A stretch of 38,581 bases of DNA from Rhodothermaceae bacterium (GTDB taxonomy: Bacteria > Bacteroidota > Rhodothermia > Rhodothermales > Rubricoccaceae), in NCBI GenBank assembly GCA_013003465.1, contig JABDIZ010000302.1, positions 1 through 38,581 of the forward strand, written 5' to 3'. The notes beneath the pieces were generated by a model, which was not told the DNA's origin, did no database searches, and saw only the letters and a program-made list of their open reading frames with translations. Positions 17,032 through 26,360 of this stretch are shown here, one piece after another. Positions within the stretch are counted from its first letter, which is position 1. Every line of letters begins with the position of its first letter. The translations under genes were made by a program, and so were the position numbers.

Positions 17032-17997
17032 TTAGACCGCAGCTTCCTCGGTCGAGTGCATCGCGCCGTTGGTCGTCGTGGCCGGTGCCTCGGGGAGGAA
17101 TGTGAGCCACCCGTGCGGATCGTTGCCTTTATGGATGACGTCGAAGTAGGCCTCCTGCAGCTCCGCCGTGATGGGGCCGCGCCGCCCCTCACCGATGACG
17201 TGGTGATCCACAGAGCGCACTGGGGTAACCTCCGCCGCCGTGCCAGTGAAAAACACCTCGTCGGCAATGTAGAGGGCCTCGCGGGGCAGAGCGGCTTCCT
17301 TGATCGTATAGCCGCGCTCGCGGGCCAGCGTCATGATGGAATCGCGCGTGATGCCGGGCAGGATGGAGAACGCCGTCGGGGGCGTGTAGATGGTGCCCTG
17401 CCGGACGATGAAGAGGTTCTCGCCGCTGCCTTCCGCGAGATAGCCCTCGGTGGAAAGCGCAATGCCTTCGTGGAACCCCTTCTTGAGGGCGTCCATCTTG
17501 ATGAGTGACGACGAGAGGTAGTTGCCACCGGCCTTCGCTAGGCTCGGCGTGGTGTTGGGCGCGTTTCGCGTCCAAGACGCCACTTCAACATCCACGCCCT
17601 GCTCCAGCGCACCCGCGCCGAGGTACTGCCCCCACTCCCACACCGCGATCACCGTCTCGACCGGGTTGTTCAGCGGGTTGACGCCCATCGGGCCGTGGCC
17701 GCGAAACACGAGCGGGCGGATGTAGCAGGCCTCCATCCCGCTCTCGACGATGGTATCGACCACAGCCTCGTTGAGCGCATCGAGGGTATAGGGGACCTCC
17801 ATCCGGTGGATCTTGGCCGAATCGACGAGGCGGCGCATATGCTCGGGCAGGCGGAAGACCGCCGAGCCTTGCTCGGTGTGGTAGCAACGGAGGCCTTCGA
17901 ACACGGATGAGCCGTAATGCAAGACGTGCGAGAGCACGTGGATAGTGGCGTTTTCGTGGGCGACGAGTTCTCCATTGAACCAGACCTTCGGCTTCAT
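17032..17997 (-). CDS. ilvE: Branched-chain amino acid aminotransferase
   Basis: 'KVWFNGELVAHENATIHVLSHVLHYGSSVFEGLRCY', 'LAKAGGNYLSSSLIKMDALKKGFHEGIALSTEGYLAEGSGENLFIV', 'EVFFTGTAAEVTPVRSVD'. Confidence 0.96.
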   Translation of the reverse strand: MKPKVWFNGELVAHENATIHVLSHVLHYGSSVFEGLRCYHTEQGSAVFRLPEHMRRLVDSAKIHRMEVPYTLDALNEAVVDTIVESGMEACYIRPLVFRGHGPMGVNPLNNPVETVIAVWEWGQYLGAGALEQGVDVEVASWTRNAPNTTPSLAKAGGNYLSSSLIKMDALKKGFHEGIALSTEGYLAEGSGENLFIVRQGTIYTPPTAFSILPGITRDSIMTLARERGYTIKEAALPREALYIADEVFFTGTAAEVTPVRSVDHHVIGEGRRGPITAELQEAYFDVIHKGNDPHGWLTFLPEAPATTTNGAMHSTEEAAV

Positions 17998-18020
17998 AGC
18001 GCAACCAGTGTTTTCAGAGG

Positions 18021-18102
18021 GGGAAGGGGCGAGTATATACGGGAAGGCGAGGCGACCGGATCCCTGCGCCTCGGCCCCTTCCCGTGCTCGCCAATATACT
18101 CG
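18021..18102 (-). promoter_or_regulatory. ilvE 5' leader with nested / competing inverted repeats
   Basis: 18030-18054 complements 18067-18102 (with internal loops); 18021-18030 (gggaaggggc) is a perfect 10-bp complement of 18074-18083 (gccccttccc). Confidence 0.45.
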
Positions 18103-18175
18103 TGGCCAACCCTTCTCCGGGAGCGCTTCCAGGCTCCATCAGGAACTGACAAAGCCTCGTCTCTCTTCGGCGACT

Positions 18176-19075
18176 TCAATAGGAGGGCGTAAATCCTGCA
18201 GCCCGCATCACGTCGCGGTCGGGGCGCCAGAGCATGGTCCCGTACGTGGCCCCACCGACAAAGCCGTAGCCACCTTCTACATTTGTGTCGGCACCGGGCT
18301 GTGCCAGCACGGCGGAGTCCTCTGGCGGCTCCACCCAGGCACCGTTGAGCGCGCGCAGGCGGATCTGAACCTCATTCACAACGAGAGAGTCCAGGTCGCC
18401 CTCCGCTTCCAATTCTGCAACCGCAAAAACCTGCGCGAAATCGCGTACGAAGTCTACGACGATGGGCTGGCCTGGAGGCGGCGCCTCGTAGCGGATAGGG
18501 ACAAAGCTCGCCATATCCAAATCAACCTGATACATTACCGTCACCGAATCGAGCCGAGCCGCCTCCCATTCGACTACCTGCGAGATCGAGTCGGGGCGCA
18601 CAATCTGAGCCGGCTGACGCGTCAGAATCGGCACCGGCGGTGTCTCGACTAACGCTGTGGCTGTATTTCCGTTTACGCGGTCACGTACTGTCAGTCGGTA
18701 GGCATGCTCGGAAGGCGCGACAAAGTCGCGGCTGAAGAGGTAGCCGACGGATCCATCGTCGTACCGAACAGAACGCTGAGTCCACTGCAGGCTATCACCC
18801 GTAGTGAGATCCGTAGACCACACCTCTGCGTCGAGTTGTACGGTGGCCTGGCCTGTGTCGGTAGGCGTGTCGGGTAACGTTCGGACGGGCACAATGCGCA
18901 CCTCGTGTGTTAGCGGCACTTCATCACTGACGATGGCCCCATAGACGGAGAACGCGCCCCCATCCCGGAGGAACGGGTCCACGAAGCCGTCGTCGCACCC
19001 CACCATGATCCCTATGAGAAAAAGTGCGAGCACGAGCGCACAGCGAGACCGTCCAGAGAGAGCGAAACAGCGCAC
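18176..19075 (-). CDS. DUF4249-type lipoprotein (paralogue 2)
   Basis: 'CDDGFVDPFLRDGGAFSVYGAIVSDEVPLTHEVRIVPVRTLPDTPTDTGQATVQLD'; GTG start at 19075 gives 299 aa, equal to neighbouring paralogue (start uncertain; ORF opens at 19144). Confidence 0.8.
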   Translation of the reverse strand: MRCFALSGRSRCALVLALFLIGIMVGCDDGFVDPFLRDGGAFSVYGAIVSDEVPLTHEVRIVPVRTLPDTPTDTGQATVQLDAEVWSTDLTTGDSLQWTQRSVRYDDGSVGYLFSRDFVAPSEHAYRLTVRDRVNGNTATALVETPPVPILTRQPAQIVRPDSISQVVEWEAARLDSVTVMYQVDLDMASFVPIRYEAPPPGQPIVVDFVRDFAQVFAVAELEAEGDLDSLVVNEVQIRLRALNGAWVEPPEDSAVLAQPGADTNVEGGYGFVGGATYGTMLWRPDRDVMRAAGFTPSY

Positions 19076-19089
19076 AGCGGTTCTCAGGG

Positions 19090-19989
19090 TTAATAGCTTG
19101 GAGAAAATCCGGCCGCTTGCATGGCCTCGCGGTCCGGCAACCACACTGTCGACCCAAAGGTAGCGCCCCCGACGAAGCCATAGCCGTTCTCGACGTTGAT
19201 GAAGGTGCTGGGTTGGGCCAGGATTTCCGGGTCGTCGGTGGGCGTCACCCAGTCTGCACCTAACGCACGTACGCGCATGGACATCTCGTAGAGCGTCACC
19301 GTTTGACCAGGGTTGAGGCCCAGCGTATCCCGAAGAATCTCAAGGTCGCGCACGTAGTCGACCTCCACCGGTCGCGGCCCCTCGCCGCCCGTCACATCGG
19401 GGTAGGGAATGCGGATCACGACGGCACCACTGCCTCCCGGCACCCGGTACCCCACCGATACCGAGTCGAGCCGCGCGGCCGCCCAGCGGACTTCCTGCCG
19501 AACCGAATCGGCTAGGCCCTGTTCGCCGTCCAACCCGATGACCTCCACGGGCCCATAGGAGGCGGTTGGCGTGAGGGGAGTAGCGAACTCGGCGGCCGTC
19601 TCGTACCCATCAAAGATGCGGCGAACAGTGAGGCGATAGGGGGTGTCCGGTTGCGCACGGAAGGTATTGGAGAACAGGTAGCCAATGGTGCCATTGGCGT
19701 ACCGGACGACCCGCTTCGCCCACTGGAGGCTATCGCCGGTAACGAGGTTCGTAGACGAGACCACGACATCGAGTTGGGCGGTGGCCTGACTCGTATCGGT
19801 CGGCGCATCCGGGAGCGTACGGACCGGGACGACGCGCACGGTGTGCGTCAGGGGCACACCGTCACTGACGATGGCGCCGTACACAGAGAAGGCGCCGCCG
19901 CCTCGGAGGAAGGGGTCCACAAAGCCGTCGTCGCAGCTCGCGAAGAGCGTAGCGACGAAGCCAAGCAACAGGAGCACGCGCCTACGCAT
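19090..19989 (-). CDS. DUF4249-type lipoprotein (paralogue 1)
   Basis: Signal MRRRVLLLLGFVATLFASC; strong co-linear similarity to the 18176-19075 product from 'CDDGFVDPFLR' to 'YGFVGGATFGSTVWLPDREAMQAAGFSPSY'. Confidence 0.83.
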   Translation of the reverse strand: MRRRVLLLLGFVATLFASCDDGFVDPFLRGGGAFSVYGAIVSDGVPLTHTVRVVPVRTLPDAPTDTSQATAQLDVVVSSTNLVTGDSLQWAKRVVRYANGTIGYLFSNTFRAQPDTPYRLTVRRIFDGYETAAEFATPLTPTASYGPVEVIGLDGEQGLADSVRQEVRWAAARLDSVSVGYRVPGGSGAVVIRIPYPDVTGGEGPRPVEVDYVRDLEILRDTLGLNPGQTVTLYEMSMRVRALGADWVTPTDDPEILAQPSTFINVENGYGFVGGATFGSTVWLPDREAMQAAGFSPSY

Positions 19990-19994
19990 GAGGG

Positions 19995-22292
19995 TCAGCG
20001 GACCTCCACTTTCACGCCCACCGAGGGAAAGACGGGTAGTTGATTGATACGCTTGAGCGTGAAGAGATCGAGGTAGAAGAGGTTGTTGCGGTTGTACACG
20101 TTGACGGCCCCCGCCCGCAGCGTGAACGAGACGCGCGGCCGCTCCACGGTGCGCTCGAGCCACAGGTCGAGGCGATGGTAGGCCGGCAAACGCCTCGAAC
20201 CACGTTCGCCGTAGAGGACGCGCGTTTGCCCGGGCTCGCTGCCTACGTCGGTCACGCCACCGCTCTGGTCCACCCATTCGTCGAAGCCCGCCGAGGGCGT
20301 GTAGGGGAAGCCCGAGCCGTACTGGAACGCGGCCGACACAGAAAAATCGCCGCTCCGAATGCGGCCAAGCAGGTGGAGAGCGTGGCGCTGGTCATGCGGT
20401 GGCGGGAAAGCCCCGGTCGTTGCCTCGTACTCGACCTGCGAGAGCCCATATCCCGCGAAGATGTAGAAGTTGGTCGCTTCAGAGAGCGCTGTCGTGTGCT
20501 CCACCCGCAGGTCCAGGCCGTAGGCCGCCCCGTTTGCCTCGTCAAGCGTCGTAGTAAAGCCGGGGAACGGATCGAGACGCGCGACGAGTAGGTCGGGGAA
20601 CTGCTTGTAGAACACCTCGGCCGCGAGACGGAGCGCAGGCCCGGCCTCGCCGCGCCAACTCGCGACGGCGTGGAAGGCGCTGGGAATCGGCTGACCGGCC
20701 TGCACGGGGATGTAGGCCGTGAACACATCGCCTACGTCGCGCTGATCCTGGAGCCCCACGAGCCCCTGATGCACCAGGCCGACGGCCACGCCCACCTCGC
20801 GCGTAAATCCGGCCCTGCTGGGTTTCCAGATGAGCCGTCCGCGCGGGCCGAGTACGGTTTGATCGGCGGGCGAGAAGCGCGTCACACGGAGCCCGCCTTC
20901 TAGCGTAAACTCGGCAGCGAGGGGGACCTCGGCCTCCACGTAGCCCGCCAGCTCCTCGTGCGCAACGGTGTCGGCGGCGAGGCCCGTGAACCGGTCGGCG
21001 AGACGGTAGCCCACATCGGCCTGATAGAAGGCAGCGCCCGCGCGGATTTCACCGCCACGGACGAACCAAGCGCCGTCGAGCGCGGCATCCCAACCGTCCG
21101 TTTGGGCACTGCGGGCCGGTGTGCTGCCCGTCGCTAGTGCCTCCGCTACGCCGAACACGCTCTCGGCATACGAGCGCGACCCACTCGCCTCAATGCGGAG
21201 CGGCAGGCTGCGCGGCTGCCAGGCCAGACGCCCGCCGATGGCACCTTCCTCCCAGCGCACCTCGGACGAGTCTTCGAGACCTAGATCGAGGGGTGAGGTA
21301 TCCCCGAGGTACGTCTCGGCTGTGCCGGCCACGTTACCGCGGTCGTGTGTCTGCACGCCCGTTACCGAGAACCGGAAGTCTTCGCCGAGGAGCGCGTCGA
21401 GCTTGCCGAAGCGGTCGCCGAAGCGATAGGGGAAGCGCTGCCCGAACAAACTCGGAAAGGCCTGTTCGATGAGCGACTCGCGGACAGAAAGCAGCACCGA
21501 GGCCCGCCCCGGAATCAGCGGCCCCTCAACGTGGGCCGTGCTGAGGGCAGGCGCTACCGAGGCGGAAGCAGAGAACCGGCTCTTGCTCCCCGCGCGCGCC
21601 CGGACATCGAGCACGGACGAAAGGCGCCCGCCGAACCGAGCCGGAAAACCGCCCGTGTACACATCGGCCTCGTCCACGATTTCGGAGGGAAAGGCCGAGT
21701 AGAAGCCGAGGATGTGGAAGGGCCGATAGAGCCGTAGCCCGTCCAGGCGCGTCAGGTTCTGCGCGGCCGTTCCGCCCCGCACGAAGAGCTGCCCGCCTCG
21801 GTCGCCGACGGCCGTGATGCCGGGTACGGTTTGGAGGTAACCGGCCAGGTCGCCCGATACGCCGGGTACCGGCACCCGGTTCAGGTCGGCCGGGGTGAGG
21901 CGCTGGAGCCCAGCCGAGAGGCTCGTGGCGCCACTGGCCCGCTCGGCCTCAACCACCACATCGCCCACCTGCGCCGCGTCTTCCGTCATCGCAATGCGCA
22001 CGATGACGGTGGCCCCGCGTGCCACAGTCACGTCTTCCTCATGCGGCCGGTACCCGACGAACGTAACGCGGAGACGGTAGGTGCCCGACGCGACGCGACG
22101 AAGGGCGAAGGCGCCGTCGGCGTTGGTGGCCGCGAATAACGGCATACCCTCGCCTCCCAACTGGATCGTGGCTCCTTGAAGCGGGATCCCCGTATCCGCA
22201 CTAAAAACGGTTCCCCGCACAATTCCAGACTGCGCCTGCGCAGCGAACGGAATGAGACTGAGGAGCAGCGCAACGAGAAGCAAACGAGGCAT
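19995..22292 (-). CDS. TonB-dependent receptor with N-terminal carboxypeptidase-like regulatory domain
   Basis: Signal MPRLLLVALLLSLIPFAAQAQ; 'GIVRGTVFSADTGIPLQGATIQLGG', plug 'VPGVSGDLAGYLQTVPGITAVGDRGGQLFVRGGTAAQNLTRLDGLRLYRPFHILGFYSAF', C-terminal barrel strands. Confidence 0.93.
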   Translation of the reverse strand: MPRLLLVALLLSLIPFAAQAQSGIVRGTVFSADTGIPLQGATIQLGGEGMPLFAATNADGAFALRRVASGTYRLRVTFVGYRPHEEDVTVARGATVIVRIAMTEDAAQVGDVVVEAERASGATSLSAGLQRLTPADLNRVPVPGVSGDLAGYLQTVPGITAVGDRGGQLFVRGGTAAQNLTRLDGLRLYRPFHILGFYSAFPSEIVDEADVYTGGFPARFGGRLSSVLDVRARAGSKSRFSASASVAPALSTAHVEGPLIPGRASVLLSVRESLIEQAFPSLFGQRFPYRFGDRFGKLDALLGEDFRFSVTGVQTHDRGNVAGTAETYLGDTSPLDLGLEDSSEVRWEEGAIGGRLAWQPRSLPLRIEASGSRSYAESVFGVAEALATGSTPARSAQTDGWDAALDGAWFVRGGEIRAGAAFYQADVGYRLADRFTGLAADTVAHEELAGYVEAEVPLAAEFTLEGGLRVTRFSPADQTVLGPRGRLIWKPSRAGFTREVGVAVGLVHQGLVGLQDQRDVGDVFTAYIPVQAGQPIPSAFHAVASWRGEAGPALRLAAEVFYKQFPDLLVARLDPFPGFTTTLDEANGAAYGLDLRVEHTTALSEATNFYIFAGYGLSQVEYEATTGAFPPPHDQRHALHLLGRIRSGDFSVSAAFQYGSGFPYTPSAGFDEWVDQSGGVTDVGSEPGQTRVLYGERGSRRLPAYHRLDLWLERTVERPRVSFTLRAGAVNVYNRNNLFYLDLFTLKRINQLPVFPSVGVKVEVR

Positions 22293-22365
22293 AGGCGGAG
22301 AGGTCAGTCCGGTCCTAACGTACAGCCTTAGGTCCAAACTCCCGGGGCAAAACGACCGCCCTGTT

Positions 22366-23136
22366 TTAGCCCACGTCTCGGACTGAGGAATCCAGAGGAC
22401 TCTCTAATACACCAGGACTGGGCCGAGGAGTGAGCGCGAAACGTGCAATCGTCCAGAGAATCTTCCACGAGGCCTTGAGCGTGCCGCTGAGCGTGCCGGT
22501 GATCTTCGAGACGCCGATGCGGCGGCGGTAGCTGACGGGCACCTCCGTGCAGCGCAACCCGGCCCGTGCCGCCTTGATCTGCATCTCCACAGTCCAGCCC
22601 CACGTCCGGTCTTCCATGCCGAGCGCCAAGAGGGCGGGGTAGCGGATGGCGCGGAAGGGCCCCAAATCCGTGAAACGCACGCCCCAGAAGAGGCGGATCA
22701 GTGCGCACGCCACGCGGTTGCCGACAAGCGCCTGTGGCAGCATCGCGCCGGGCTCGACGCGCCCGTGCCGCCGCCCTAAAATCCGAGAGCCGATGACGAG
22801 GTCCGCTAGGCCCTGCTCGATCGGGGCGAGGAGGGTGGGCAGTTCGTCAGGATGGTCCGAGTAATCGCCATCGAGGAAGACGACGACCTCCGGCGTCCGG
22901 CCCTGTGCAGCCAGTTCACGGACGTAGGCCAGCCCGCGCAGACAGGCATACCCGTAGCCTTGTCGGTCTTCGCGCAACACCGTGGCCCCGGCAACGCGGG
23001 CGTTCGCCTCCGTCTCATCCGTCGAGGCGTTGTTGACCACGACGACTTCGCCCACTTGCTCGGCAGGCAAATCGCCGAGGACCCGCCCGATGGAGCGCGC
23101 TTCGTTGAAGGCGGGAATGATGATGACGGTGCGCAC
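22366..23136 (-). CDS. Family 2 glycosyltransferase (dolichol/polyprenyl-phosphate mannosyltransferase-like)
   Basis: 'VRTVIIIPAFNEARSIGRVLGDLPAEQVGEVVVVNNASTDETEANARVAGATVL', 'EVVVFLDGDYSDHPDELP', 'WTVEMQIKAARAGLRCTEVPVSYRRRIGVSKI'; GTG start preferred (ORF opens at 23163). Confidence 0.92.
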   Translation of the reverse strand: MRTVIIIPAFNEARSIGRVLGDLPAEQVGEVVVVNNASTDETEANARVAGATVLREDRQGYGYACLRGLAYVRELAAQGRTPEVVVFLDGDYSDHPDELPTLLAPIEQGLADLVIGSRILGRRHGRVEPGAMLPQALVGNRVACALIRLFWGVRFTDLGPFRAIRYPALLALGMEDRTWGWTVEMQIKAARAGLRCTEVPVSYRRRIGVSKITGTLSGTLKASWKILWTIARFALTPRPSPGVLESPLDSSVRDVG

Positions 23137-23217
23137 GGACAGGCAATAGACAGGAGGGTGCAACCTACCAGCGGGAACGCGCCGGGTTCGTTACGAAACG
23201 GAGGCAGGGTTCTCAGC

Positions 23218-24063
23218 CTACAACCCCAGTCCCCCACCCTGCGCATCCACAAGCCCGAGCAGCGCGAGCGTCTCAGCATCGAGCACCCAGGGGCTCTCGA
23301 AGGGAGTGATCCAGCCGAATGCTCCCACGCCCTGCTGCACTGGGCTCGTTTCAGTAGACGCCCGGGTGTAGTGGATCGCCACCCGCTCCAGGGCTAGCGC
23401 CTGGTCATCGTCTGGGGCCACCCCTAGGGCCTCGCGGATGGACTCGACCTGTTCGGTGAGTTCGATGGAGAGGACGAGTCCTTCCGTACTGGTCAGCACA
23501 TCCCGAGGAAACGAAAACTGGTGAAGTTCGCCCGTACCCCGATGCTGTACGTCGTATTCGATCATCACGGGACCCACAAGAGGAAGCGACCCATCAAGCA
23601 GCACGATGCGCTGGAGCAGTTGCCCCGAGTCGGGTGGTTGCTCGAAGGTGGTATTAACGCGAACCGCCCAAGGTGACGGCACGGTAATACGCGCCGAAGA
23701 CATGGAGGTCGGCTCACCGAGCCTCGTGACCTCGACCTCATAGGCCCCCCCCGGTTGCACCAGGAAGGGAACCAAGAAGAGGTGACTGCGCTCGCCATCG
23801 TCCAATGTGATGAGCGAGTCGCGGCCATCGGAGACCTCGCCCGAGCCCAGATCTCGAACGGTCAATTGGGCGTCGATCTGATCGGGCACATTCAAGGACA
23901 CCGCCAGATCCTCGACGCGGATCTGTTGCGTAGCGCGCCGCCCATCCAATACCCCGTAGAGGGCGAAGTAGTGATCGCCGGGAGCGTCGGGGTCGAAGGC
24001 GTTGTCGCACCCGCTCATCAGCAGCGTAGCGAGCAGCCCCAGCATGAACAGGGGTCTTCTCAT
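23218..24063 (-). CDS. DUF4249-type lipoprotein
   Basis: Signal MRRPLFMLGLLATLLMSGC; 'DNAFDPDAPGDHYFALYGVLDGRRATQQIRVEDLAV' resembles the two DUF4249 proteins and is likewise directly downstream of a TonB receptor. Confidence 0.75.
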   Translation of the reverse strand: MRRPLFMLGLLATLLMSGCDNAFDPDAPGDHYFALYGVLDGRRATQQIRVEDLAVSLNVPDQIDAQLTVRDLGSGEVSDGRDSLITLDDGERSHLFLVPFLVQPGGAYEVEVTRLGEPTSMSSARITVPSPWAVRVNTTFEQPPDSGQLLQRIVLLDGSLPLVGPVMIEYDVQHRGTGELHQFSFPRDVLTSTEGLVLSIELTEQVESIREALGVAPDDDQALALERVAIHYTRASTETSPVQQGVGAFGWITPFESPWVLDAETLALLGLVDAQGGGLGL

Positions 24064-24070
24064 AAGGGAC

Positions 24071-26296
24071 CTACTCCACCTCCACTCGAAGCCCGAGTGT
24101 AGGAATCAGGGGGAACTGATCGATGCGGTTCGCACGGAGCGCATCGTAGTAGAAGAAGTTGGGCCGGTCGTAGGCGTTCACGAGCGACCCATGCAGCGTG
24201 AGCGTGGCCGCGCGGAAGGCGAAGACGCGCTCCACGGACAGGTCGAGCCGGTGGTAGGACGGCGTGCGGCCCACAAATGGGGTGCTTTCGGTAAGCAGGA
24301 CGGGTCGGCCCGGATCGGTGAGGAACTCGCCGTCGGGGTCAAGGCTATCCAGCGCCCGGTAGCTGCCTACGATACGGGTGAAGGGGCCGCCCGCGGCCAC
24401 CTGCCAACGCGCCCGCAGCCGCCACTGGCCCGCCTCGATGCTGCCGACGAGCCCAAGGCGGTGCCGCCGGTCGTGCGGGGGCCGGTAGGTGCCGAGGTTA
24501 TCGGTGTAGGTCGTCGCGGAGTAGCCATAGACGACATCGCCCCGCAAGACGCCCCGCTCCGCGGAGGCCCGAAGGTCCAGGCCGCGCACGAGGCCATCGG
24601 TATAGACAACGCCCCGGTCTCCGACCAGCAGCGCCATCCCCGAGAGATCTTTGATATAGCCCTCAACGCCCGCCTGCGCCCTCGCACCGAGGCGCCCTTG
24701 CCACCCGGCCACCAGGTGCACGGCGGTCGGCAACGGCCGCCCCGCAGGCACTCCGGCCCAGATAGTGAACACATCACCGATATCCTGCAGTTCGGAAAGC
24801 CCGAGCACCTCCTGCCGATAGCGCCCCACCGCAACGCTGATCGTCTGATCGCGCACCGGGGTCCAGGCTGTGCGCAAGCGGGGCTCGATGGAGACACTTC
24901 GGGCCTGGCTCGGAAAGAACTGGAAGCGAATCCCCGGTTCGATCTGCACCCTGTCAAACTCGAACCGCGTGTCCACGTACGCCGTCCCCTCGGTCACGTT
25001 ATCCTCCAGGAGACCCTCCACCTCCGCCGAGGTAAAGTCGAAGAGGAGCGTCTGGCCGGCAAAGGCCAGCCGGACCTCATGCGCGCCGAGCAGATAGTCG
25101 AGGGCAAACTCGCCGCCGAAGCTGGTGACGCGGCTCGCGCGTTCTGGGCCAAACTCGGGGGCGAAGGAGGAGGTGTAGTCGCTGTAGGAGATGGAGACGT
25201 CGAGCGCTGAAGCCAGTGTTGGGGGCATGTAGAAGAAGCGCGCTGCGCCCGCCGCATTGCTCCATTCGATGTGATTCTCCCCGGTCAGCGTGCCGCTGAG
25301 GGCCCCTTCGTCGTGCGTGACGAGGCCAGAGGCGGTGAAGAAGGCTGTCGGGCTCAGCCGCGCGTGCACCTTCCCAAAGAGATCACCGAAGCGGTAGGGG
25401 AAAGGCTCACCGAGCACCGACTCGCCGAGGCGCTCAATCACCGACTCGCGCGCACTAGCTACGAAGGAGACGTGGCCGGGGGCGAGCGGCCCGTCCACGT
25501 GCACTGCCGTGAGGAACGGGGCCACCGAGGCGCTTCCACGAAAGCGCTGCTTGCTGCCGGTCTGCGTCGTCACGTCCACCACGGATGAGATGCGCCCGCC
25601 GTAGCGTGCCCCAAAACCGCCCGCGTAGACATCGGCGTACTGGATGATGTCGGTCGGGACAGCGCTGTAGAACCCGACGATGTGAAAGGGACGAAAGAGC
25701 CGCATGCCATCGACGAGCACGAGGTTCTCCGTAGGCAATCCTCCACGGACGTAGAGTTCGCCGCCGCGATCCCCGAGGTTGACAACGCCCGGTTGGAGCG
25801 TGAGCACACTGGCAAGATCCCCGGTCGGATCAGGGGTAGGCAGTATTGCGAAATCGGCGGGGCGGACGCGGATGAGCCCGACTGGAGAGGTCACAGGCGG
25901 CGCCGCCTCCACGGTCACGCCTGTCAACTCAGCAGGGACTGGGCTCAGGGCTACCGGAAGGGCGCGTTCCTCGCCCTCCCTCAGCATCAGGCTATCGCGG
26001 AAGGGTTCGTAACCTAGAAAAGACACAGTGAGTGCGTAGCGCCCAGACGGTACGGCCGCGATGGTGTACTGGCCTCGCTCGTCGGTGGCTGCGCCATAGG
26101 TCATGCTGTCGGCAGCGGCCAGCAGCACAGCGGCACCCGTGAGCGGCGCGCTTGACTCGGCGTCCCGCACCACGCCGACGAGGCGCGCAGGGTCCGCGAA
26201 GCGCGCCTCCTGAGCGAAGACGCCACTGCTCACGAGCATGCTGATCCCCAGCAGGAACCAGCGGCGGGGCCACCGAAGTCTCCCAAATCGATTCAT
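24071..26296 (-). CDS. TonB-dependent receptor with N-terminal carboxypeptidase-like regulatory domain
   Basis: 'LVGVVRDAESSAPLTGAAVLLAAADSMTYGAATDERGQYTIAAVPSGRYALTVSFLGYEPF', plug 'DPTGDLASVLTLQPGVVNLGDRGGELYVRGGLPTENLVLVDGMRLFRPFHIVGFYSAVP'. Confidence 0.93.
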   Translation of the reverse strand: MNRFGRLRWPRRWFLLGISMLVSSGVFAQEARFADPARLVGVVRDAESSAPLTGAAVLLAAADSMTYGAATDERGQYTIAAVPSGRYALTVSFLGYEPFRDSLMLREGEERALPVALSPVPAELTGVTVEAAPPVTSPVGLIRVRPADFAILPTPDPTGDLASVLTLQPGVVNLGDRGGELYVRGGLPTENLVLVDGMRLFRPFHIVGFYSAVPTDIIQYADVYAGGFGARYGGRISSVVDVTTQTGSKQRFRGSASVAPFLTAVHVDGPLAPGHVSFVASARESVIERLGESVLGEPFPYRFGDLFGKVHARLSPTAFFTASGLVTHDEGALSGTLTGENHIEWSNAAGAARFFYMPPTLASALDVSISYSDYTSSFAPEFGPERASRVTSFGGEFALDYLLGAHEVRLAFAGQTLLFDFTSAEVEGLLEDNVTEGTAYVDTRFEFDRVQIEPGIRFQFFPSQARSVSIEPRLRTAWTPVRDQTISVAVGRYRQEVLGLSELQDIGDVFTIWAGVPAGRPLPTAVHLVAGWQGRLGARAQAGVEGYIKDLSGMALLVGDRGVVYTDGLVRGLDLRASAERGVLRGDVVYGYSATTYTDNLGTYRPPHDRRHRLGLVGSIEAGQWRLRARWQVAAGGPFTRIVGSYRALDSLDPDGEFLTDPGRPVLLTESTPFVGRTPSYHRLDLSVERVFAFRAATLTLHGSLVNAYDRPNFFYYDALRANRIDQFPLIPTLGLRVEVE

Positions 26297-26360
26297 GGAG
26301 CCATGCACGCCACCCGCGAATGGCTGTTCCATAAGACCGGTCGGATCACATGCCACCTCC

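Noticed and set aside
17994-18179. 61-aa minus-strand ORF in the ilvE leader as a possible leader peptide
   Set aside because: No run of Ile/Leu/Val codons and it ends overlapping the ilvE start; the structured leader is a better explanation for the interval.
24002-25210. 402-aa plus-strand ORF
   Set aside because: Antisense to a convincing TonB receptor.
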